Position numbers and translations under genes: made by a program
In this document: one piece after another, positions 1 through 7,518 of the stretch
Position numbering within the stretch: position 1 is the stretch's first letter
Layout: every line of letters begins with the position of its first letter
DNA from: Gp6-AA40 sp050742535
Lineage (GTDB): Bacteria; Acidobacteriota; Vicinamibacteria; Vicinamibacterales; UBA2999
Direction: 5' to 3'
Assembly (NCBI GenBank): GCA_050742535.1
Contig: JBOGIQ010000175.1
Coordinates: forward strand, 1 to 12,010
DNA length: 12,010 bases
Notes under the pieces: generated by a model
Databases searched by the model: none
What the model saw: only the letters and a program-made list of their open reading frames with translations
What the model was told of the DNA's origin: nothing

Positions 1-322
1 GGCCCGATTCCTCGACCGGGTTGGACGGGAGCGCATCGCGGCCGGCGCCCACGTCCAGCGCCAACGCGCGCCGCGGCGCGGCTGTCGCCGCCCGTGCCGC
101 GAGATCGAACGCTCGTTCGACCAGCTCGAGTCGCTCTCCTGCGCTTGCATTGACGAGGCTCGCCAGTCGAAGAAGGGCATCTGCAGCCCGCTCCGGGGAA
201 ACGCCCTCCGCCGGCAGACCTCCCGCCCGATGTTGCGCCGGCGTCGGTTCCAACGACTGCGCGAGCAGCGCCGTCGTCATGCTTACCGTGATGACGGCGA
301 GGGCCAGATTGCGCGCACGCAT
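1..322 (-). CDS. N-terminal part of an unrecognised secreted protein (runs off left edge)
   Basis: Partial gene; about 107 codons are visible and the C-terminus lies outside the window. The start is the first ATG after the exporter stop, 40 nt downstream of it, so it is probably the last visible member of the same operon. The first ~22 residues form a signal peptide: two Arg (MRARN), a hydrophobic stretch (LALAVITV...TALLA), then a likely signal peptidase I site at ALLA|Q. The rest is Ala/Leu/Arg/Glu-rich and helix-prone (around 'ERAADALLRLASLV' and 'ERAFDLAARAATAAP'), with no catalytic motif. No strong Shine-Dalgarno precedes the ATG. I do not recognise the family. Placement after an exporter suggests a periplasmic or surface role, but that is context only. 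Confidence 0.6.
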   Translation of the reverse strand, partial: MRARNLALAVITVSMTTALLAQSLEPTPAQHRAGGLPAEGVSPERAADALLRLASLVNASAGERLELVERAFDLAARAATAAPRRALALDVGAGRDALPSNPVEESG

Positions 323-362
323 CTCGCAGAGACCGCCGGGGCGTCGAGGCGGGGGCGATCGG

Positions 363-2231
363 TCACCAGACCCGCACGGCGTCAGAGGGCGGTAACTCCT
401 CCGCCGCGCCCGCTGTGGACGGGTGCGGCTCGGAAAACTCCTCTCCCGGATTGATGAACCGGTTTCGCTCGAGGCTGTATTGACGGTCGTACAGCTGCTT
501 GTAGCGGCCGTTCAGAGCCAGCAGTTCCTCGTGATTGCCCCGCTCCACGACGCAGCCCTCGTCGATGACGAGGATCTGGTCTGCGCTTCTGATGGTCGAG
601 AGTCGATGCGCGATGACGAACGTGGTACGACCGGAGCGAAGCCGCAGCAGGCCGTCATGAATCAACTGCTCGTTCTCGCTGTCGAGCGTTGACGTCGCCT
701 CGTCGAGGATCAGGATGCGCGGGTTGGCGAGAATGGCGCGGGCGATCGACACCCGTTGCCGCTGACCGCCCGAGAGCCTGATCCCCCGTTCGCCGACGAT
801 CGTCTCGTAGCCGTGCGGAAGCTTGGCGATGAACTCGTCGCAGTGGGCGATTCGACAGGCGCGCTGGATCTCCTCTGCCGTCGCGTCCGCCCGCGCGTAG
901 CCGACGTTCTCCAACACGGTCCCGTCGAACAGGAAATTCTCCTGCAGCACGGACGCCAGGTGCCGGCGGTGGCCGCCCACGGGAATCGTCGCGAGATCCC
1001 TGCCGTCGATGAGCACGCGTCCGGCGGTCGGCCGGTTGAACGCCATCACCAGACTGGTGAGCGTGCTTTTGCCGGAGCCGCTCGGGCCCACGAGCGCGGT
1101 CGTCGTCCCGGTGCGCGCCTCGAACGAAATGCCACGCAACACGGGCTGATCGGGGTGGTATTCGAACCACACGTCCTCGAACCTCACATCGCCCCGTGGC
1201 ACCGGCACGTCGCCGCTGCCGCCGTCCATGTCGGCTTCCGTCGGCATATCGAGGATCTCGCGGATCCGATCCAACGCGGCCAACGCCTCCGTGATTTGCG
1301 TGCCCGTGGACGCAATCGACACCACCGGCGCCGACACGATCCCGATGAAGAAGATGTAGCTGACCAGGTCGCCGAGGGACATTTCGCCGGCGAGAATGGC
1401 GCGTCCGCCGAACCACGTCATCAGCACGCCGACGAGCCCAAGCGTGATCGTGCTGGCCGCCGTCGTCGCCGATACGCGGATGACGGATCGGGCGACGTTG
1501 CGGAAGAGCCGATGCATGCCCTTGGTGAAGACGATGGCTTCACGCTTTTCCGCCGAGTACGATTTCACGACGCGGATGCCGCCGAGCGCCTCGGTCACGC
1601 GTCCGGAGACCTCCGCCTTGATCTTGCCGCTCTCACGGAACAGCGGGCGCAATGTGCGGAATGCGTAGGCCATCACGACCGAGAAAGTCCCCAGCACGAG
1701 CATCGTGACGATCGTCAGGCGCCAGTTCAGGTACCACAGCACGCCCAGCCCGGCGGCGGCGGTGACCAGGCCGCTCACCAGCTGCAGCAGGCCGGCGCCG
1801 ATCAGGTTTCGTATCGCTTCGGCATCCGCCATGATCCGCGACACGAGCATGCCGGCCTGCACGGAATCGAAATAGCGAATCGGGAGCCGCATTGCCCGCT
1901 CCAGAACACGAATGCGCATCCTGGTGACGGCGCGTTGCGCCGCGATCGCCAGAATCTGCGACTGCGCAAACGCCGTGGCCGCCTGGACGAGCGTCGCGAC
2001 GCCAATGGCGACGGTGATCGGCAGCAGGAGATCGCCGCGCTGTTTGCCGATCACGTCGTCGATGAGCACCTTCGACGAGTAGGGCACCACGAAGCTGGCG
2101 AGGCGCCCGAGGAGCATCAGCGCCAGGCCAATCAGGAGTGGCCGCCGGTGCGCGCGAACGAGCCGCCTCGCCTCGCGCCATCCGGTCGACGTCACCGCCG
2201 ACCGTAGCCACGCCTTTCGCATAACTGCCAT
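363..2231 (-). CDS. MsbA-like ABC exporter (fused transmembrane and ATPase domains)
   Basis: 622-residue half-transporter of the type IV exporter class, expected to work as an inner-membrane homodimer that moves a lipid, peptide or small amphiphile outward using ATP. Residues ~30-325 are the six-helix ABC transmembrane domain. Residues ~348-585 are the nucleotide-binding domain: Walker A GPSGSGKST (382-390), Q-loop Q430, signature LSGGQ (486-490), Walker B ILILDE (506-511) and H-loop H542. All catalytic residues are intact. The tail after ~590 is Pro/Glu-rich and probably disordered. I chose the ATG of MAVMRKAW, 41 nt after the upstream stop; MRKAW, three codons in, is equally possible and neither has a clear Shine-Dalgarno. 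The open frame extends to 2750, but there it only shadows the hydrolase gene in another frame. Its place after the adenylation-carrier gene suggests it exports that pathway's product (inference). Confidence 0.93.
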   Translation of the reverse strand: MAVMRKAWLRSAVTSTGWREARRLVRAHRRPLLIGLALMLLGRLASFVVPYSSKVLIDDVIGKQRGDLLLPITVAIGVATLVQAATAFAQSQILAIAAQRAVTRMRIRVLERAMRLPIRYFDSVQAGMLVSRIMADAEAIRNLIGAGLLQLVSGLVTAAAGLGVLWYLNWRLTIVTMLVLGTFSVVMAYAFRTLRPLFRESGKIKAEVSGRVTEALGGIRVVKSYSAEKREAIVFTKGMHRLFRNVARSVIRVSATTAASTITLGLVGVLMTWFGGRAILAGEMSLGDLVSYIFFIGIVSAPVVSIASTGTQITEALAALDRIREILDMPTEADMDGGSGDVPVPRGDVRFEDVWFEYHPDQPVLRGISFEARTGTTTALVGPSGSGKSTLTSLVMAFNRPTAGRVLIDGRDLATIPVGGHRRHLASVLQENFLFDGTVLENVGYARADATAEEIQRACRIAHCDEFIAKLPHGYETIVGERGIRLSGGQRQRVSIARAILANPRILILDEATSTLDSENEQLIHDGLLRLRSGRTTFVIAHRLSTIRSADQILVIDEGCVVERGNHEELLALNGRYKQLYDRQYSLERNRFINPGEEFSEPHPSTAGAAEELPPSDAVRVW

Positions 2232-2272
2232 GTGGTTCGTGTGAGTGGGGGCGATTGGGCGTCCCGCCGGAA

Positions 2273-5179
2273 TCAAATTGACAGAATAGGGAGTGGTTCG
2301 TTGCCGGAGGCGTTCAACGCCCCGGCGCTGTCGGGGATGATGGCGGGCAATGGGGATTCGCCCCCCGTCATCAGCCAGGTCATGACGGGCTCGTACCAGC
2401 CGCGCCGCAGCAGCTCGCGAATGACATGATGGTTGTCGCAGTTCGCGATCGGCACGTGAGTCACGCCGGGGACGCCGCGCAGGTATTCCGCCTGTATCCG
2501 GTCGTCCCAGTAGTCGTCGCCGTAGACGAGAAGCGTGCGCGGCACTCGTCCCGCCCGCAACATCGCCGCGCGCAAGTCCACCATGGCGCCCGCCGCGACA
2601 CGGCGCAGACGGGAGGCCAGCCAGGCCCACCGCAAGTAGACGTTGAAATCGTGGGAGAAATTGATCGGCCCGGCGACGCTGACCACCGCCTCGCTGCCGA
2701 GCTCGAGGCCGTACTGAATCGCGCCGGCCGCTCCCGCCGAGTGTCCCCAACAGAGAACGCGCGTCGCCCCGATGCGTGTGCCGATATAGGCGAGCGCCGA
2801 AATGGTCGCGCGCCGTTCGTCACCGAATGCCGGAATGCCACGGAGATAGTGGCGGCGGCGGCGATCGCGCAAATACACGATGGTCGCGGGTACGCGATTC
2901 AGCCAGCGCTGCAGCAGCGGCGACGCCACGCCGAAGCCGAGGGCATGTCCCGCGAACAGCACCAGCAGGGTGTCGGATCCGTCGCGGACGCGGATTTGTA
3001 CATCCCGGTCCGGGTCGTCGGCGAAGGTGTTGGCTTCGTCGTCCGGCGGGAGGAGGGCGAGAATCCGCTGCCACGTCTGAGCCACCTTCACGTGTGGATG
3101 CCGCCGGACGAGCTCGGTGACCTCTTCTCGCGCCGGCTCGATGGCGCCGGTCTGCAGCATCGTATCGATGGTGACCAGCCAGTGCCGCAGATCGCCGCGA
3201 TCCGGAACGGCGGCATGCGGCCGCAGCGTGGCGGGAGGCGCGGCCAGCAGCGCCTCGCACGCCGCCCGCCAGGAGACGTGTTCGCGCCCGCGCGCTACCT
3301 GTACCCGCACGACCTCGTCGCGCCTCGCGCGCGTTCGTTCCGCAGCGACAGCCGGGCCGCGGGGACCGCGGGCGCGCAACATCTCCGACAGGTGTGCGGC
3401 CAGGTCGCCCACCGATTGGGCCGCTTCCAACTCGTCGAGCGGGAGCCGGATCCCGAGCCGGCGTTCCAGCTTGTTCGCCACTTCGACGACGTGCAGCGAG
3501 TCGCCGCCGACGGATGCCAGCGAGTCCTCGATCGTCACCCCCTCGATACCGAGCGTCGTCTCGATCACCTCGCAGACGCACCGCACCACGACGTCGGTGG
3601 ACGCCGCTCGCGGGCTGGCCATGTCGCGCCGATCGCTCTCCTGCAAGGCCATGCGATCGATTTTCAGCGTCGGCAACCGCGGCAGCCGATCGACGAAGAC
3701 CACCTGCGTCGGCACCATGTGCTGCGGCACGCGTGTACGCACCATCGCCTTGACGTGGCGGGACAGCAGGTTCTTTGCCGCCGGCTCGCGCTCCACATAG
3801 GCGACAATCGCCTGCACCGATCCGTCGTCCGCGCGCCGCGCGACGAGCGCGCCGTCGCGGATGCCGTCGCACGAGCGCAACGCCGCCTCGATCTCGCCGG
3901 GCTCGACACGACGGCCCGCGATCTTGATCTGTTCGTCATTGCGCCCGACATACTCGAGCATGCCGTCGGCGCGGCGGATCGCCAGATCTCCCGTCCGGTA
4001 CGTCCGCACCTCCGCGTCGGCGGGATCGGCACCGAACGCCTGCGCGGTCCGGTCCGGGTCGTTCCAGTAGGCACGCGCGATGAACCGGCTGGCGACGACG
4101 CATTCGCCCATGTCGCCGTCGGTGACGGGCGCGCCTTCCGGGTCGAGCAACCGGATCGGCCGCTCGGCGAGCGGCCAGCCGACGGGCAGGCGGGCACCCG
4201 GGCGCCGCAGCCCCTCGTCGACAATCCACTCCGTGTGCACCGAACACTCCGTCGCGCCGAGATGCACGCCGAACGCGGCGTCGGCACGACAACCCCGCTT
4301 GAACACGTCGAAGTCCTGCCACGTCACCCGATCGCCGCCGAGCAGCACGAGGCGAACCGATGGAAGGCGCTCGCCGGGAGCCAGCGCGTCGACCAGATGA
4401 CGGAACAGCGCCGGTGACGAGCGCAGCACGGTGAGGCGGTGCGCCTGAATCTGGCGAGCCATTGCGGCGGCGCCCGCCGAGATCGGCACCACATGACCCG
4501 AGGCCCCGGACAAGAGCGTGGTGAGACAGGTGCGCATGCCCGCGGCGACGGTCGGCGAATAGAACATCGCCACCCGATCGCCAGCGCCAATCTGCATCCG
4601 GCGGATGTTCTGCGCCGCGTCGACATCGATGCTCCGATGCTCCCAATAGACGCCTTTCGGCGTTCCCGTGGACCCGGACGTGTAGATGATGTAGGCACCG
4701 TCCGTGTCCTGTGGACGCCGGTCTCCCGGGGGTTCCCCTGACGTGACGAGCTCGTCAAGGTCGAGTACCTTCGCCTGCGGGAAGAGCTGCGCACTGGTTG
4801 CCACCCAGTCGCCGGCGGTGATCACCAGCGTCACGCCGGCGTGAGTGGCGATGCGGCGGTTGCGCGCCGCTGGATGTTCCGGGTCCAGGGGCAGGCAGAT
4901 GCAACCGGCGGCAAACACCCCGAGCAGGGCCGCCGGAAATCGCTTTTCGTGCCCGAGCAGTACGGCAACCACCTCCTGACGCCCGGCACGCGCCGCCGTC
5001 GCCGCTGCGATCTGCCGATGCATCGCGTGCACCGTGGCATAGGTCCACTCTCCGCCGCTGTCGGCAAGCGCTGGCTTCGTCGCGTGCTGCGCCGCAATCG
5101 CGTCGAACCGTTCGAGCACGCCGCCCGGTATCAGCAGCTGCCCGCCGACGGGTGGAGCGGTGGCGGCCTGGTCCGTCAT
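2273..5179 (-). CDS. NRPS-like single-module protein: adenylation - carrier - linker - alpha/beta hydrolase
   Basis: 968 residues, cytoplasmic. The adenylation domain (~15-515) should activate a carboxylic acid with ATP and load it on the adjacent carrier. Core motifs: A3 YTSGSTGTPKG (166-176), A5 GATECS (308-313, in place of the usual YGPTE), A7 YRTGDL (394-399), A8 starting GRNDEQ (412) and the A10 lysine K506. The carrier domain (~525-600) has the phosphopantetheine serine S561 in GGDSL. A helical linker (~605-715) leads to an alpha/beta-hydrolase domain (~735-940) with nucleophile motif GHSAG (S814) and candidate Asp (D888/D889) and His (H917/H918). There is no condensation domain. By eye the pocket reads A212 A213 R216 R253 L279 G281 H306 V314 H315 K506, so the Asp that holds the alpha-amino group is replaced by Ala. 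The start overlaps the permease stop as ATGA, with GGAG just upstream. The hydrolase could release product as a thioesterase or transfer the acyl group. The open frame extends to 5440, but that part shadows the permease. Confidence 0.93.
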   Translation of the reverse strand: MTDQAATAPPVGGQLLIPGGVLERFDAIAAQHATKPALADSGGEWTYATVHAMHRQIAAATAARAGRQEVVAVLLGHEKRFPAALLGVFAAGCICLPLDPEHPAARNRRIATHAGVTLVITAGDWVATSAQLFPQAKVLDLDELVTSGEPPGDRRPQDTDGAYIIYTSGSTGTPKGVYWEHRSIDVDAAQNIRRMQIGAGDRVAMFYSPTVAAGMRTCLTTLLSGASGHVVPISAGAAAMARQIQAHRLTVLRSSPALFRHLVDALAPGERLPSVRLVLLGGDRVTWQDFDVFKRGCRADAAFGVHLGATECSVHTEWIVDEGLRRPGARLPVGWPLAERPIRLLDPEGAPVTDGDMGECVVASRFIARAYWNDPDRTAQAFGADPADAEVRTYRTGDLAIRRADGMLEYVGRNDEQIKIAGRRVEPGEIEAALRSCDGIRDGALVARRADDGSVQAIVAYVEREPAAKNLLSRHVKAMVRTRVPQHMVPTQVVFVDRLPRLPTLKIDRMALQESDRRDMASPRAASTDVVVRCVCEVIETTLGIEGVTIEDSLASVGGDSLHVVEVANKLERRLGIRLPLDELEAAQSVGDLAAHLSEMLRARGPRGPAVAAERTRARRDEVVRVQVARGREHVSWRAACEALLAAPPATLRPHAAVPDRGDLRHWLVTIDTMLQTGAIEPAREEVTELVRRHPHVKVAQTWQRILALLPPDDEANTFADDPDRDVQIRVRDGSDTLLVLFAGHALGFGVASPLLQRWLNRVPATIVYLRDRRRRHYLRGIPAFGDERRATISALAYIGTRIGATRVLCWGHSAGAAGAIQYGLELGSEAVVSVAGPINFSHDFNVYLRWAWLASRLRRVAAGAMVDLRAAMLRAGRVPRTLLVYGDDYWDDRIQAEYLRGVPGVTHVPIANCDNHHVIRELLRRGWYEPVMTWLMTGGESPLPAIIPDSAGALNASGNEPLPILSI

Positions 5180-5967
5180 ATCTCCATGGCGACGCGCGGT
5201 CGCGTCGTGCCGTGCCGCAGGCAGACTCTTGCCAGCAGCGTGTAGGCAGCCAGCACGAGCAGGAGGGACACGACGAGTGCCGCGAGTACGCCGACGATGT
5301 CGAAGTTCTGGCGCGACCGTTCGATCAGGTAGCCGATGCCACGCTCGCCGAGCAGGCATTCGCCGACGATCGCCGCACTGACGGCACGCGGCACCGCGAT
5401 CTGCAGCGCGGCGGTCATGAACGGGATCGTCGCGTGCCACATCACGAGCCTAAGTGCCGTAGAGGAACGAGCGCCCATCACGCGCAGGCTGGTGACCAGC
5501 CGTTGATCGAGTTCGGCCAGCCCCGCCGAGACTCCGGTAAACACCGGATAGAACACGAGCAGCGCAACGAGCGTCACTTTCGGCAGATCGCCGATGCCCA
5601 GCCACAGGACGAGGACCGGCATCAGCGCATACTTGGGAACGGCGGCCGAGGCGTCGACGTACGGCGTGAGCGCCGTTCGGGCTCGCGCCAGGTGGTGCAG
5701 CACGAGCGGCAGGGCCACACCGGCGGCGCATCCGGCAGCCAGTCCGATCCCGGCCACAATCAGCGTCGCACCGATGTGCCGTACGAGCAGCCCGGACGCC
5801 AAGTCCCGCGCCAGCCGCGCGGCGACGTCGACCGGCCCGGCGATGTACTCCGGACCGGCCATCGCGGCGCCGCCCTGCCACAGCGCCACCGCGGCCAGCA
5901 TGGCTGCCATTCGATACCAGCGCAGCCGTGGCGAGGCGCTTACTGCTGCAAGTGCGCCCGGATGCAT
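5176..5967 (-). CDS. ABC importer permease, SsuC/TauC type (second permease)
   Basis: Inner-membrane subunit of a nitrate/sulfonate/taurine-type importer, about 263 residues with 5-6 hydrophobic segments. The cytoplasmic EAA-type coupling loop is seen as 'SLRVMGARSS...IPFMTAALQIAVP', followed by the family-typical 'VGECLLGERGIGYLIE' that seats the ATPase. It resembles the first permease of this operon in layout but differs clearly in sequence, so the two may form a heterodimer. The start is uncertain: the ATG of MHPGALAA (chosen) overlaps the ATPase gene by 28 nt, an ATG at 5994 would overlap more, and MAAMLAAV (5910) would avoid overlap. None has a strong ribosome binding site. The stop overlaps the start of the adenylation gene by four bases, suggesting translational coupling of transport to the enzyme. 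Confidence 0.88.
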   Translation of the reverse strand: MHPGALAAVSASPRLRWYRMAAMLAAVALWQGGAAMAGPEYIAGPVDVAARLARDLASGLLVRHIGATLIVAGIGLAAGCAAGVALPLVLHHLARARTALTPYVDASAAVPKYALMPVLVLWLGIGDLPKVTLVALLVFYPVFTGVSAGLAELDQRLVTSLRVMGARSSTALRLVMWHATIPFMTAALQIAVPRAVSAAIVGECLLGERGIGYLIERSRQNFDIVGVLAALVVSLLLVLAAYTLLARVCLRHGTTRPRVAMEI

Positions 5968-6737
5968 GTATACAGACGGGTGAATTCCGGGCATGTAAAC
6001 AGGTCCGCGACGCTTCGCGGGCGCGCGATCGAGATGCGGTGCTCGCTCCTCACCCGAGCGGGCGTCCCGCCCAGCACCAACGTGCGGTCACCGAGCGCAA
6101 TGGCTTCGGCAATGTCGTGCGTGACGAAGACGATGGTCTTGCGCCCGACGTCCCAGAGCTCGAGCAGCGCGTCCTGCAGTGACGCGCGCGTGTGGACGTC
6201 GACCGCCGCGAACGGCTCGTCCATCAGGATGACCGGCGGGTCGTAGACGAGCGTCCGTACGAGCGAGACGCGTTTGCGGAGACCGCCGGACAGCTGCGCC
6301 GGAAAGTGCCGTTCGTAATCCGCGAGCCCGGCCGTGCGGAGCAGCGCGTGCGCACGCTCGCAGGTCGCTCCGGTCAAGCGCTTCTGCAACTGCAGCGGCA
6401 GCAGTACGTTGTCGAGCACCGTTCGCCACGGCAGCAGATGATCGTCCTGGGTGACGTAGCCGATCCGGCACCGCAGTCCCGGCGACAGCGTGGCGGCGTC
6501 ACGAATCGCCGTCGTCTCCGACTCGAACTGCACGTCCCCGTCGTCGGCGGTGTCGGTCTGCGCGATGACGTTCAACAATGTGGTCTTGCCGGCGCCCGAG
6601 GGGCCGACGATCGTCAGCAACTCCCCGCGCGCCACGCAGAACGACACGCCCTCGAGCACCGGCGCCGGGCGGGCCGGATACCGCTTGGTGAGGTTGCACA
6701 CCCGCAGGATCGGCGGCTCGCCGCGCTCAGCGATCAT
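5940..6737 (-). CDS. ABC importer ATPase, SsuB/TauB/NrtD type
   Basis: 265 residues, the usual length for this family; the cytoplasmic ATP-hydrolysing subunit of the importer. Complete motif set: Walker A GPSGAGKTT (45-53), Q-loop in YVTQDDHLLPW (Q97), signature LSGGLRKR (from 149), Walker B VILMDEPF (169-176), D-loop around AAVD and H-loop THD (H207). The 'QDDHLLPW' Q-loop and 'DEPFAAVD' are characteristic of nitrate/sulfonate/taurine ATPases. The ATG at 6737 overlaps the first permease's stop by 11 nt. The frame is open further upstream to 6812, but that would place 75 more bases inside the permease gene and add a basic, low-complexity N-terminus unlike the family. It lies between two permease genes, which suggests that both pair with this one ATPase. 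Substrate is not readable from this subunit. Confidence 0.95.
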   Translation of the reverse strand: MIAERGEPPILRVCNLTKRYPARPAPVLEGVSFCVARGELLTIVGPSGAGKTTLLNVIAQTDTADDGDVQFESETTAIRDAATLSPGLRCRIGYVTQDDHLLPWRTVLDNVLLPLQLQKRLTGATCERAHALLRTAGLADYERHFPAQLSGGLRKRVSLVRTLVYDPPVILMDEPFAAVDVHTRASLQDALLELWDVGRKTIVFVTHDIAEAIALGDRTLVLGGTPARVRSEHRISIARPRSVADLFTCPEFTRLYTCIRAHLQQ

Positions 6738-7518
6738 TCGGCTTCCCCGCGCGCGCGACCGGCATCGCGTGCAGCGACGCGATGCCCCAATTCGCACCGG
6801 CGACGAGGACAACCACGGCGATCAGCACGGCAAAGGTTCCCGCGCCATCGAAGTTGTTGGTGTACAACTGGAGCAGGTAACCGAGCCCCCGGTTGGCGGA
6901 GATCAGCTCCGCCACGACGGCCGCCGCGATCGAGTACGGGATGGCGAGACGCACCCCCGCCCGCAGAAACGGCATCGCCGCCGGCACCGCAATCCGCCAC
7001 GTGATATCGCGTTCGGTCGCTCCCATGACCCTGGCGAGCATGACCGCAGCCGGATCCACGGCGTTCAGTCCGTTGCGCAGGTTGAAGTAGACGAGGAAGA
7101 AAACGGACACGGCGACAACCGCCACCTTGGATTCGATGCCGAGCCCGAACCACAGGATGAACAACGGCGCCAGCGCCAGCTTCGGCATCCCATAGCCGCA
7201 GAGCATGAGCGGGTCGAGGGTGTTCAGCACAGCGGGCGCCCGCCGCATCGCAATCGGCAGCGCGACCGCGGGGACGACACCGGCGGCGAAGCCAACCGCC
7301 GCCTCGGCGGCCGTATAGCCCAGGTGACCCACCAGGTCGCCGCCTGCGAACACCTCGTCCCACAGCCGCGCGACGACCGTCCAGGGATACGGAACCGCGT
7401 ACGAGCCAGTGCCGTACGCCAGGAGCACCCATACCCCGATCAGGAGCATCGCGACGAGCACACGATCGCGACGCGTCCCGGCACGGACGGAGTCGCCGCC
7501 GTCACCGGAGGTACGCAT
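6727..7518 (-). CDS. ABC importer permease, SsuC/TauC type (first permease)
   Basis: 263-residue inner-membrane protein. An N-terminal hydrophobic segment (VLVAMLLIGVWVLLAYGTG) is followed by further membrane segments. The coupling loop is 'ARVMGATERDITWRIAVPAA', and after it comes the typical 'AELISANRGLGYLLQ'. The family is BPD_transp_1, the class that passes taurine, alkanesulfonates, nitrate, thiamine precursors or aromatic acids across the membrane. The ATG at 7518 overlaps the end of the binding-protein gene by 17 nt and lacks a clear Shine-Dalgarno, so translation is probably coupled; a GTG or ATG before VLVAM is a weaker alternative. The stop overlaps the ATPase start by 11 nt, so the importer genes are all interlocked. 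Confidence 0.9.
   Translation of the reverse strand: MRTSGDGGDSVRAGTRRDRVLVAMLLIGVWVLLAYGTGSYAVPYPWTVVARLWDEVFAGGDLVGHLGYTAAEAAVGFAAGVVPAVALPIAMRRAPAVLNTLDPLMLCGYGMPKLALAPLFILWFGLGIESKVAVVAVSVFFLVYFNLRNGLNAVDPAAVMLARVMGATERDITWRIAVPAAMPFLRAGVRLAIPYSIAAAVVAELISANRGLGYLLQLYTNNFDGAGTFAVLIAVVVLVAGANWGIASLHAMPVARAGKPNDR

Noticed and set aside
2232..2272. Possible promoter or terminator in the 41-bp gap before the exporter
   Set aside because: Only a weak GGCGGGACGCCC-like fold is present, with no T-tract and no credible -35/-10 pair.
2232..2750. N-terminal extension of the exporter frame
   Set aside because: It overlaps the hydrolase domain in another frame and its translation is Arg-rich noise; family length fits the start at 2231.
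2426..4417. 663-codon plus-strand open frame opposite the adenylation gene
   Set aside because: It lies wholly opposite a gene with clear adenylation, carrier and hydrolase motifs. Its translation is rich in Arg, His, Pro and Ala without domains, as expected of an antisense frame in GC-rich DNA.
5180..5440. N-terminal extension of the adenylation frame
   Set aside because: It overlaps the permease gene in another frame; the ATGA junction and domain boundary support the start at 5179.
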